Below the pieces are notes generated by a model, which did not search any database, was not told the origin of the DNA, and was given only the letters and a program-made list of their open reading frames with translations. From NCBI GenBank assembly GCA_958510875.1, contig OY294070.1, positions 119,578,703 through 119,642,702 on the forward strand: a stretch of DNA of 64,000 nucleotides, written 5' to 3'. Every line of letters starts with the position of its first letter. The first letter of the stretch is position 1. Below are positions 12,461 to 23,600 of the stretch, piece by piece. This DNA comes from Endomychus coccineus. Its lineage: Eukaryota > Arthropoda > Insecta > Coleoptera > Endomychidae. Both the position numbers and the translations under genes were made by a program.

Positions 12461-15400
12461 ATGTTTTTGATACTTACATTTCTTATTTCACTAGACGTTT
12501 ATGGATTTAAACACTGGAAGGTAAGTTAAAGGATAAACAATAGTATTAATCAGAGAAAAACGTACTCAACAACAATAAAATATTTGCTAAACAACAATAA
12601 AAAAATAATGATAATAATAAAATAATGTCTATGCTAATTAAAAATAATTAAAAATAATGTTAGAATTAACTTTATTACTAATATTATAAAATTATTGATA
12701 AGAATAATCTAAGAATGAAACCTAAAGTTAAATAAAACTACCTAGATAATCTAAATTAACTAAACTGAAGAAATGATACTAGGATTATTAAAATGATGAA
12801 TTCTAAATTAAAGGAGACTGCCAGGGGGGGGGCGGTCTGCGGAACTTGCCGGGCAATTTTTTTCCGTTTCTACGTATTTGAACTCGTTTACCGGCATTTA
12901 GAGATTAAAATACCCTTCAAAAAAGTTTGCTGTGATTTTTTTCAATTTTTTCGGTTGTTTTTCAACGAAAATGCAAAAAAACTGTTGACCACAGAAATCG
13001 ACATTTTATAGTAAATAAACGTCCAAGAAGTCATCTCCGATCGAAAATTGGCCGCTGAATCAAAAAATTATATCCATTGGCTGATTTTCGGCCAAATACC
13101 TTTTTTTAACGGCGTCATATCGGTGTGAGCAACTATTTAAAAATTATTTTTTTGCGAAATCTACGTGTTTTTGCCTCAGCTTTACGATCAATTAAGAATT
13201 CTTCTGACTAAATGGGTTTTAGAGGTCGAAAAAACTAAAAAAAACGACAAAAATAACGATATTACTGTATAAAAATCTGCCGTCAGGTCTCTGAGAAGTC
13301 TTTTTATCGGACATATGCCTCGGAATCGGATTCAACGGGAAATTTTACGATAAGAAAATAGTTCCTGAACGTCATCCAACAGTAGTACACTACAGTATAC
13401 CATTAATTTTACGCCAAAAACCAGGTAAACGTAATTTTCTTCCAGTTTTTGACCTTTTTCGACCTTAAAGTTGCAGAATTTATAATTGTAAGTAGGATAT
13501 TTGGATTCCTTGGACAATTTTCGATGGAGAACATGCTATTACATTATTTTTTTAATATTTTGGTGCTTTGGAAAAGCAGTTTGAAAAAAAGCTTTTTCAT
13601 AGCTGCAAATCTACAGACTTCGTTTTTTGTAATTTTTGAATCGACTAAAATCATGATCAAATGACTGATTTTGATGTAAAATTTCTCAAGCATTCTGATT
13701 CTGACAATTTTCAATTCCACATGATATATATTATACGTCCCTAGTGCATTTTTAAGGGTAAAAACAAAGAAAATGAATCGCCGTATGGCATGCCCTCAGG
13801 ACCCGATTTTACATGAATGAAAAATCCGCCTACACAAATACAAACAAAAACAAAACATTTCCTTCCATGAAAACCAGCAGGAAGACTATTCGAATCTACT
13901 TTTGAATTTGTTGTAGTTTCTTTCCACATTGTTTTAATAATGGCTTCATATTTAGAACTATAGTCCTTCAAAATGTCGGCCAGATTTGTTGTTGGTTTAT
14001 TGTTTTCCAAATTGTAGTCTTTCCTCGCAAAATGATTGATATTGGTTTCAAATTGGCATGATGCCAATGCATTTTCATTGACTGACAAAGAACTAAACTA
14101 TTAAAAAATTTAATGGTTTTATTGGTTTTAAGAAATGCCAAAACATAATCATAATGCGACATTCTCAATTTCCATTGATTCCAAATGAAGGTCGGGACCA
14201 TAGAGAATCATCAATGACGAATAATGATTTGTTGCCTAACCTAAAATTTCGTTGAAGAGATATTACGATGAAACCAGCGGCAATTCAAAATTTCAGATGT
14301 GTTAAGTGCAATGGAATAACTCTTTGTAAACTGAGGCAAGTAATTCTTCGGAGATATTCTGGTGTTTTGTTGCATTGTCATTATACTTGCCATCTGTCAA
14401 ATTGAAGCCTTGATTTTACAAAGTTAAATAGGTATATAGATTTCTTCAAAATTGATGGAGAAAAAGAGATCGAAAAAGGTATTAAAACATGGACACACCT
14501 CCATTCAAGAAATTCCTATGACTTCTATTCCAAAACTGGAATCGTCGACTTCCTTAGATGTAGAAGTAATCAGTAATTCATCCTCAACTAGTACAACAAA
14601 TCTAAGAAAGAATCCGTGTTCAAGGTGAGTAAACAATCGATCGAAGTTGAAATTTATTGAATAATTGGATATACCATTATTTCTCCTGTTTAATTTCGCT
14701 TATCATAAATCAACTTCAACCTAAACAATGAATATATATTGTCACAAAATGTGACACTTTTGGTATTCTGTGTCTCATTCAATGGCGTTCGTGTGACTAA
14801 AAGGTATGCAGATCTAGAATAGAAACAAAACAATAGAGATTATTCAACTTTCATTGTAGGTTGAATAATATACCGCAACCACAATAATTATCAAGGCTGA
14901 ATTGTATTATCTGGAACTATGTATTCTTTGACGTCTTGTCAGTTGATAATCTAACTTATGACACCGTCAGCGGCATTTATTGTTCTTTTATTTTGATTGG
15001 GGTAATCAATAAAAATGAAATATTTTTCATTTATACTGAACTTCGAATGTAATAACTGTTACATAATGAACAGTTGGAGCTATTTTATTCAGGTCTTTAA
15101 TAAATAGGAACCTACATTTTATCTTATTGGTTCTTTCCTTTTGTAATTCAGAAAACAAACTAATTTGATCAAAGTTGAATGTCTTGATAACGTTTGTTTC
15201 AATTTCGTCCCAAATCTTGGAGAAGTTGGAAGTGAAGCATGACCTTCTAAAAGTTTCATTAATCATTCTGCTTTACATTGATAGGGAGAGCCGATATCGA
15301 AAGATCAAAACGCTTGGCTGCCACAAGTCAACTATCCCTGTGGTAACTGTTTCTGAAAACTTCGTTTTTTGAAACGAAACACTTATGTCAATTTATATAA

Positions 15401-17720
15401 ATTTTATGTTGAATGCAGCATTTATGAATTTTCTCCAATGTGTCTTGTCAATAGACCAAGCAACAATAATAACAAACAATATAGAATTGAACAGCTGGAA
15501 AATTATTATATCAAGAAGGGCAAGAACCTAACCTTAATTCAATATCGAAGTCTTTTATTTATAGCCCAATCGTGTATAAAATCTCCTTAGGTTTTATGTG
15601 TAAGCCTGTATTTAATTTCATTAATTCGAGAGGTATTGAGACGTATTCACATAGCTTAATCTATTCCTAGCAATGGGATCTGGTCGTCCTATTAATTGTG
15701 CTGCCCAGTCTCCTCAATCAACCAGACCTGTTTCTTCGGCGAAGTTCAGCAGTCTGGATAGGACTAGCTCTTGTTCGGTAATCTTGCTTTTGACTGTATG
15801 GAGCTTCTTCTTCCACTTCACAGCCTCTGTACATGGTACTTTTTTGAGCTGATAGAGTCCCATAATTTGTCCTACCGTTTTCCGTAATGTCGAACTGCTC
15901 ATTACGACTATTTCCGTAGGGATTACTGACGATCGATCACTGCATTCCAGTAAGATTGCTCCAGTGCATTTTACGTTCCTTGATTTTATTGTAGTCTATG
16001 CCACAGACTAGTTCGGACCCCACGAAAACCTCCTTTGCACCTTACTTAGCCTGTTCAACCACCTTTATGTTACCCTTGAAAGTGCCATCCTGTTGCTAGT
16101 TGCAAAGGTTTCTAATGCTCTGAAGCATTTTCATTGTAAGACCCGTTTAGGGCTTCTTGGATGTCTGCTGGTACGAAGAATTTTCTTGCGTTAATTTCCC
16201 TCTCTATAAAGGTTTCGCCATACTTTATAATAGTGAATATTCCTGTTTGTAGTACGATGGTGAATCTTCCAAAGTTCAGACTATTAGCTGTCTCTTGTTT
16301 CCATATGTTTCGCATATACCAGCACCGGCCCTTTACTCATCTCTGTAAACTAGATTGGCCCATCTAACGACTTGAGGTAGGCTCTTGACGAAGATTATTT
16401 CCAAGCTTTTCGTAATGCAAAAGTCTCCTGTGATCTAGTATAGAATCTTCATTTATTTTCTCGATTTGTGAACCTCCCAATGGAGCCTATATGCTTCCTC
16501 CTTGGCATCTGCATGTAAAAGTAAATGAAGAGGCCAGTAGCACGATATAGCCAGGCTAGTCATTCATTTGGAGCTTTTACCGCCTCCCCTCAGCAGTTGA
16601 TTGTTTGGTTCTAGGCCACAAAAGGCTACGTATGTGACTGGGTCGTTACCACCGTGATGGACAGACAATGCATCATCTAAGGGTTTGATCCTTAGATTTT
16701 CCAACCATTCTGCGGCAGACTCAGAGTACCCTTGTTGCCTTGGTTATATTTTGTTCAGATGATTGTTCATGGCCTAGGGTAATACCTAGATGAGGGGTGG
16801 GCCAGCTGTTGATTTCTTTTTGAAATTGCTATTGTAACTATACCGTTGATAATCTTCATATAATTGTAGCTTTATTTAAAAAATAACACCTTCCAAATAA
16901 TTATGAAAAAATTTTCAGTCGAATGATTTTCTTGGCTGGCTTGGCCAATCCCTTAACCCAATTTTGCAGCACACTGTCGTATGCTTCCTGCTCTATTTCA
17001 AGGATAGCTCGATCGATGTTGTCTTTAAATGCATGTGCTTCTTCCGAAAAGACTATTTTCCGTCCGAAATCGACATAATTTTCCAACTCATTTAATGCCC
17101 AGACAAATTGTGGACAATAGCAGCACTTTCGTTACGTTTCTTACAGCGGAGATTTGGCCCTGAATATCTGTAAATATGCCAAGCGCGTCAGTATTGCCAA
17201 CTTCAAAATAAGACGCACATCAAAAAGAAACCAATAGATTACCCACCCTAATTTCACCTGCTTCATTATCTTGAGGACCACCCCGTACAGGAAAAGCTGT
17301 TTTTCATATTCAATATAGCACATAATTAAGAATGTGTGCCATAACTCGCCAAATCTTGAATCTTGTTCCCAAATGGAATCGGATATACAATATGTGCTAG
17401 ATGCATGTGGTATATTTGAATTCTTAACTTATTGAATTATGTTTGAGATACATTATACATTGACACTACTCAGATTAAATAATTTTGATTCTAGGTTTTT
17501 CGATGAATGTATATCAATAGTCCAACATAAAGGAAGAAATTTATTTGGGAATTTACAAGAAGCTTTTCGAACAAATCGTGAATCGTTTATCGTGATCATA
17601 GTGACTTTATTTATAACAGTAGCTATAATTATCTTATTGCATATTTGTGTTGATGATATTCATAGAACTGATAATAATGAGGAGGCTAAAAGTATAAATG
17701 ATGTATATGTCCTATTGTAG
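12461..17720 (+). CDS. Small single-pass membrane protein, three-exon model
   Basis: I do not recognise this protein. The model joins 12461-12520 (ATG, 20 codons, donor GTAAGT), 14440-14624 (donor GTGAGT) and 17495-17720 (acceptor TTCTAG, stop). Phases agree at both junctions (0/0 and 2/2). Exon 1 encodes a hydrophobic leader (MFLILTFLISLDVYG) that looks like a signal peptide. Exon 2 encodes a basic then Ser/Thr-rich segment. Exon 3 ends with one strong membrane helix (SFIVIIVTLFITVAIIILL) and a short acidic tail. Total about 156 residues, type I topology if correct. The exon 2 acceptor (TATATAG) has a weak pyrimidine tract; alternatively exon 2 has its own ATG at 14455 and exon 1 belongs elsewhere. 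The gene starts 240 bases after the TBL2 poly(A) signal, same strand. Confidence 0.45.
12793..13740. repeat. Unidentified intronic repeat
   Basis: Begins with a run of nine G and continues as T-rich DNA with no intact frame. Its evenly dispersed short frames on the minus strand and distinct texture suggest a degenerate mobile element, but no motif identifies it. Confidence 0.3.
13860..14201 (-). pseudogene. Unidentified coding-like remnant
   Basis: Two minus-strand stretches read like protein: 14201-14106 (FIWNQWKLRMSHYDYVLAFL) and 14082-13860 (KPTTNLADILKDYSSKYEAI and onward). They lie in different frames; a TTCTTTGTCAG acceptor just before the second would allow splicing, or one frameshift separates them. 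No family recognised. A mobile element fragment inside the membrane-protein intron is the simplest reading. Confidence 0.3.
14640..15650. other. Intronic stretch, nothing recognised
   Basis: Short open frames exist on both strands (15027-15266 minus, 15369-15590 plus) with Lys/Asn/Ile-rich composition, but without splice sites, motifs or similarity I can name. Confidence 0.35.
15660..16800 (-). pseudogene. Degenerate retroelement-like coding region, family unknown
   Basis: Read on the minus strand, this 1.1 kb gives protein-like segments broken by stops and shifts: from right to left, a block with SVHHGGNDPVTYVAF, a block with EREINARKFFVPADIQEAL (16112-16315), and a basic block KWKKKLHTVKSKITEQELV (15714-15902). 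Base composition is less AT-rich than the surroundings. The order and style suggest a gag or polyprotein remnant, but I cannot place it. Confidence 0.35.
16901..17086 (-). pseudogene. Internally deleted mariner-like transposase remnant
   Basis: The frame opens with a KIVFSEEAH block, resembling the first catalytic aspartate region of mariner transposases, and then jumps directly to a C-terminal-type block (NIDRAILEIEQEAY, VLQNWVK). The middle of the protein is absent, so this looks like a deletion derivative. Confidence 0.4.
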
Positions 17721-17959
17721 ATTTATTATTGTAAGATTTAATATAGTTTTATTGCACACCGGCTTTGTTATTTCCATTATTTATTATTATTTTTACGAAA
17801 ACCTAGAATGTTCAGTAGAAACTGGAAATTACAGTGACTCTCGAATATGACGTTGCAATATTTTTATCCTGTATCATTAATAGCGAATTCAGAGTGCCAT
17901 AACAAGGGTGAGGCAAATGCTTCACAGATGCCGAAGCGGAAGGACACCAAAACAAGGTC

Positions 17960-18170
17960 CTTGGAATTTTTTTATAGGTACGTAGATGGAATACCTACTG
18001 CAGTCTTTAAACATTGCGCTGCTCCGTTATGTGAACCTCTGGTCGACATAATGCAAACTTCATTTGACAGCGGAACTTTACCTGACATGTATGTTACTGC
18101 GGTTGTAACTTCTATATTTAACTAGATGCCGAAAACTATAGACCAATAAGTTTGATTCCAGTTTATGCTA
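17960..18170 (+). pseudogene. Non-LTR RT fragment (Jockey/CR1 type)
   Basis: The plus strand encodes VDGIPTAVFKHCAAPLCEPL and TAVVTSIF, then after a stop DAENYRPISLIPV. This is the run-up to the RT domain of a Jockey/CR1-like element. It stops abruptly and is flanked by an unrelated, oppositely oriented RT fragment. Confidence 0.65.
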
Positions 18171-18282
18171 TAGTTGTAACATTGATTGTTACCAGATAGA
18201 TGTAATCTACTTAGCTTTTGTATTCCTAAAACTAAGTTGTAAACAAACTTTTTTGGATTTTTTTCGATTCACCAAATCATTC

Positions 18283-18916
18283 TCAGTTCGAGTTAGTAGT
18301 TACTTGTCCCAGTTGCAAGATGTTGTCTGAGATGTCTCTCAGGGATCCGTGCTGGGTCCCACGAAGTCGGATGTCAGAATTTGAGGTGAATAGATGTTTC
18401 AAGTCAACCGAAAATGAATCCTGTAGAAACCGATAAGTTTGTATTAAATCTCCACAAATTCTCCCATAAGCTGAGGAAGGTGAAACCAGTTTCTGTATGG
18501 AAGATGAAAGAGACCATGGACCCAGCGGGAGGCTTTTCGTTGAATCCCTCCAAAAAGTTGAATGTCTTTGATTAGATAAGGAGACCGTATCACAGCGGTG
18601 TATTCTACAAGGGGCCAAATATATGTCTTGTACAAGACATATATTTGGCCCCTTGTGAATATTGATCATGAATAAAAAGATGGTTCATCAAAACAATCGA
18701 AAATAATTCCACAAAGCATTTTATTTCAACGTGACAGTAACAACTGCTTAGCGTTGTATGAAAGGATAATGGATGAAAGTAAGTTTCAGCAATACTCGGC
18801 ACCTTAGTCAATCCTAATCTTCGACATTTTTGATCTCCGCTCTGGGTACCTATCAGGTTCAAATAACGTGGATGCAAAATCTCATCTGTAATATTGTCCC
18901 CTGAAAACGAAATCAT
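18283..18916 (-). pseudogene. Non-LTR RT C-terminal fragment, opposite strand
   Basis: On the minus strand 18635-18283 reads as the thumb and tail of a non-LTR RT: MYKTYIWPLVEYTAVI, then LIKDIQLFGGIQRKASRWV, then after a shift GRICGDLIQTYRFL and LRGTQHGS. These match the usual C-terminal order of CR1/Jockey-like RTs. Frameshifts show it is dead. Its start coincides with the perfect palindrome at 18607-18656. Confidence 0.65.
18607..18656. repeat. 50-bp perfect spacerless palindrome
   Basis: The 25 bases ACAAGGGGCCAAATATATGT plus CTTGT are followed immediately by their exact reverse complement, centred between 18631 and 18632. It lies at the RT codons for YKTYIWPL, so it appears to be a fresh inverted duplication of part of that fragment. 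Confidence 0.95.
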
Positions 18917-18919
18917 GTT

Positions 18920-19415
18920 TTTCGTATTGGTTTTGCTGCTTGTAGAGTATCAAGGAATGAAGGTTTCACATCCTTAAGATTGCTCATTTGCTTAATGGTC
19001 GTGATAACCTAGGATTATATACACAGGATGTAGATCTTATTCCTCGGATGATTTCAAGGAAATGAGTTAAAATGAACAATGGTCGAAAAATGACTATTGA
19101 GAGGGCTACAGTCCTTTAAATGGTGAACCCTGAAAACAGATTTTTGTAAATGTATTCGATTTCAGAATGATGCAATTCATCAGCAATGTCCGCAAATCCG
19201 AAGACCCTTGTACTCTATCCTCTGCTACATTTTTAATGAAGTTTTTGCTTGGCGGAACCTTAAGATTTGCTTTGCGCTTAGGTCCTTTATGTAATCGGTC
19301 GTGATAATATCAATATGGTTCGAATGATTGCAGGAGCTTAAAGTGGGTTGACGATTCCACTCAGTCACCCTCGCATCTCATGCAGAATGGAGCATCACCA
19401 TATGTTCAAATTTCA
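18920..19415. other. Gene-free interval between RT remnants
   Basis: No gene. A TTAAGATTTGC/AATGGTCGTGATAA-like pair of phrases near 18975-19010 and 19260-19310 suggests a diverged duplication, perhaps from retroelement tails. Confidence 0.3.
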
Positions 19416-20178
19416 TCATTTTTCCGTGACTTGTGAAGACTCGGAGATTAATCTAATGCCTCGCTTACTCAGCAAGAGTATCTCGCTTGCCGTCGGGCCT
19501 AACTGATTACCAAGCAGAGCGATGGTAGTTCGACAGCTATGATTGTTCCTCCATATTGGAACATGTTGACCTCTCAGATGGTTCCGCAAAATCTGTATAC
19601 CACCGCCGTAGGTGATAGCAGCAAGAAGATCTTGAGGACCGTCCAAACTAGCAAACTCTCTGGGCAGCTTATCATCTCGCTCATTTCGTTTCCAACCTGA
19701 GTGACCCAAGATCCAGGTCATGGCTATCTTGTTAAGGATCTCCTTTGGTATCTTACACTGCCAAAAGGTTATCAGAGCATTTTGGCACCTAGTCTCCAGT
19801 TGCTCTGGTCACAGTAGTTTTTTATCTAACAAGACTCAGACCCAGATAGTTTGTCGTATCGGCAAAGTCAATTGTCATACCACCAATTACCATCTTCTTC
19901 AGAGGCTTGATCAGGTATTTTCTGGAGAAGATGAGAAAAGCCGTAGGTTGAAAAATACCCCAATATTTTTGTACGGATTTTCTTGATAATTTTGCATAAA
20001 AAATCTTAAAACTTCGAGTATTCTTGATAAATAGATCACCATGTTTTGCTCCGATGAATGCACCCTTTTCGAGTAAAATCGATAATGGCCATAATTTTTT
20101 GATAGGAAATCCTTGAGACGACCTGATGTTATTGAATTTTCTGCAGCATTGACTGAGTTCAATTTTTATCATAGGCAT
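19416..20178 (-). pseudogene. R1-clade RT/RNase H remnant
   Basis: Read on the minus strand, 20020-19822 gives an RT palm-end block (FSRKYLIKPLKKMVIGGMTI, then TNYLGLSLV), followed at 19721-19416 by an RNase H-type block (WILGHSGWKRNERDDKL). These are the K-YLGV and GHSG-E-AD-LA blocks of R1-clade elements, here with key residues changed. Frames shift between blocks. Confidence 0.6.
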
Positions 20179-20238
20179 GCCTAACAGTGAGAGGCTATTC
20201 TTCTTTTCGTCATATCTTTTGACGACTCAAATTTGTCA

Positions 20239-20484
20239 TTACGTTGATTCCGTAATATGACTTTGACTAAATTTATGCAAGAAAGATACTCCTTGTGATT
20301 TGTCGAAGAGTTCTAAAATATCTTCTGCAAAATCTGATGAAAACGCGTAATCAGAAGCTCTGTAATTAATTCTCTTCCACTCTCGATGTCCTAGTGAAAT
20401 GAAGTATCCCACAGTCATCGTTCCGCTTGGTATATGACGGAATGAAAACCACTCTTCATACCGCGTTCTCGCTACAGTTTGCAC
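20239..20484 (-). other. Open frame of unknown origin
   Basis: An 81-codon minus-strand frame with ordinary amino-acid use (for example SDYAFSSDFAEDILELFDKS). No family recognised, no splice context. It lies 175 bases past the stop of dehydratase C and may be a mobile element scrap. Confidence 0.2.
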
Positions 20485-20659
20485 CTTTGATACTTCAAGA
20501 TACTAAATGAATGTCAAATATGATGTTTTAGCTAAACCAACTAAGTCTATATTGTTCCTAATTACAGTTCAAATAACAATGAAAGAGTTATATTGCCCAA
20601 AAGGGATCCTAAACGAAACCAGAGTTGATCTATAACTCGAGCTGTACCTACAGTATAAT

Positions 20660-23600
20660 TCAAAGGTTTGCTGAACCATTTTTATTACTGGTAGGTCTGC
20701 AGAGACATTTGGTGGAACTGCATGAATAATTGTGACATGGATAGTCAAAATCCAAACATCTAATCGTGGTCTCGTTATCTCCAGATTCGTCGGCTGGGGC
20801 AGCAAAGTCTCTGGGAGGAGGCGACGAGTCGAACGGATATTGTTCCTTGTTGAATACGATAGTATTATATTTCTTATAGAGGGCTTCTCGTAATTCCATG
20901 CTGTGTTCGTGGCCTCTAGTTTCGCATATCACCTTCACTTCCACACTAAACACGTCTGATAATAACCAAGCTCTCTCGTGCATGACGTCTTTGATAGTTG
21001 CACCTAGAAATAAAAAGCAACTCAATAATGGTACCCATGTTACTTATTTTCACTTTCCTTGCTATATACGTAGTGTACGACAAGTATTGTAACTGGAGAA
21101 AAAAAATGTCAAGGAAATATTCGTTTCCAGTCTATCTGAATCTATCATATGTTCATACTTGAGGAAAGTCTTCGGCAGTATTGATCATGATAGCATACGG
21201 AATATGAGGAGTTACTTAATGAACCGAAATCAATAGTAACAAACTATAAAAGAGTTCACACTGTGGGTATATTATAACACTATTGATAAGAAATAATCAC
21301 CTTTATCCACTAAAGATACTATTAAAGTACTGAGGACCTTCCGACTACCAAGTAGCCATCACTAGAGTGAACTAAATTGGAAATCTAAATGTGTCTGTTT
21401 AAATACTATTTGGGGATAATAATGTGAAGAATGGGTTACCCTCAGCTGGAGTTCATCTCCTGCAACTTCTTTTACTGTCTTATTTTTGTCTTTTGTTTTG
21501 CGTTGACTGGCAAAATGATCTTTTTTACTACATTTCATGCATTTTTACCAGCAGCTGGTTATTGTTGTACCCACATCGAACACATCTTTCTGTTTTCTTT
21601 ATTTGATCACAGTTTTTCTTTTTTGTGTAGACTTTCTCCTTTCTATTCACTTCATTCACAGATTGCTCTTTTATTTCTTCGAGTTGCCTCTTACTTTGCA
21701 AAAATTCAATGCATTTTCCAGTTTTAGATCCGGTTCCCTCAGTATTCTGTTTTAAACTTGTTTGTCAGTGATTCCTGAACCCAATCTGTCTCTGATAAGA
21801 TTTCTTTGTTCGTGTCCAAAATCACACGGGACAGCTTTTCCAGATCTGTAACATATGTATCTATTTACTCAGCTGTTACTTGACTTCTTGAATCTGTTAA
21901 ATTCTACATTTCTTCTGGGCTGACAATATTAATCGAATTTCTGCAGTACTTCAGAGAAATTATTTTTGTCAGTTAGTTCCTCGAACTAAAAGGTATCATA
22001 TATATCCAGGGCTTCATCTCTCATTTGATTCAGTAATAATGCAACTTTCAGGCTGTTCGGCTTGCTTGTTTTCTCGCTTGACTCTGAATACAGTAAAAAT
22101 ATTTGCTTGTATTTTTCCCATGTTGTCATAATACCATATAAAGTCATTAAACCGGGTAAACTCAGCGAATTCATTGTTTCAGCAAGCATCAACTGTCACC
22201 ATGTATTATTGTATTATCAAAACAATATTGAATTATAACAATTGTATTAACTAACAATAATATAAAAGTATTCTACGTACAAACAGCTGTAACTTGTAAG
22301 CACTGGCGTCTGTCTTTTTTGTGTTATTGCCAATCTATCGTTTTGCCGAGCTAACAACTTACACATATTAACCTAACTATATTACAATAGCGACGAACAA
22401 TGGTTACGACGAATCTTTGATAAATAAGTTAATTTCTAACCAAAAACAGAAAATGGTACGCTGAATCATCTAACCAAATGAGAGAAATCAGTTTCAAATA
22501 ATTCAATGAAATTTAAAAGTTTCACTTATCATCCTTCAGTAATCAATGAATTCCTTAGTTGATTCATTTTCTAAATTTGCAATACAACTTGTCTATAGAT
22601 GCAAGAACAAGCTAAAAAATGTTCAGGCAATACTTAATGAAGTTCCCGATTTGGACAAATCTGGAATATACAAAATTGATTGTTAGTCATGTTCAAAATT
22701 CTATGAAGGTCACACTGGAAGAAACATTTTAACTCGTTGTAAAGAACATTTTGTCCATATAAAGAAGAATAATAGTGAGAAGTCAGCATTAGCGGGAGAT
22801 ATCTTGAATACAGATCGAACCATTTCTTCAGAAAGTTTACCACTTCCAAAACACAGTAATTCAGTTTACTCTGATGATGTAACTGGAACTTCCATTAATA
22901 GTAATTTTAGTGGGTAAATGTAGTTATTCCATATTTATTATAGTATTATTCGGAAGAGGGTGTGTATAACATGATTTCTCTGAAATAGAATAAGGCTGGT
23001 CACCAAACAGCGAACATTTTTTTGCAAAATTTGAATATGCTGAGACTTTTCATTTTTGAGTTATCGTTAGTTATAGAGACAAACGGATTTTTTTAAAGCT
23101 GCTTTGAATTCGATGAAAAATATTATTTTAAAGGAATTTTTGCTCTAGGACTTTTTTTTAACGATTTTAGAAATAGCTTGAGTAAATGCAATATACTCTC
23201 CGGTCTTCGTCTGCGAAGAGTATAATAATGAGGAATTCAAAATCGTTTTCAAAAAAAGGATTCGGATCAATTCGAATCGTGATCAATTTCAGTCTTCAAA
23301 TCTTTTTTTTTCACTTACCTAAACCTTCAATCAGTTCACAAAGCTCGGAAATACCGCCAGGCCTGTCGCTGACCGTAACTTTGACTTTAACCAAACGGCC
23401 GTCGGCAGTCAAACCTCTGTCTATGACACGGCCTAGAAGGGGAGTATCGATGTTGCCCGCGCTGAGGATCAGAACAACATTCATTCCTTTCAGACTGTCT
23501 AGTTTGCCTGACAAAACGGCGGCGAGTGGAGCGGCCCCAGCACCTTCAATAATGGACTTTTCGCATTCAATTAAACGCAAGATTGACACAGCCAACATAT

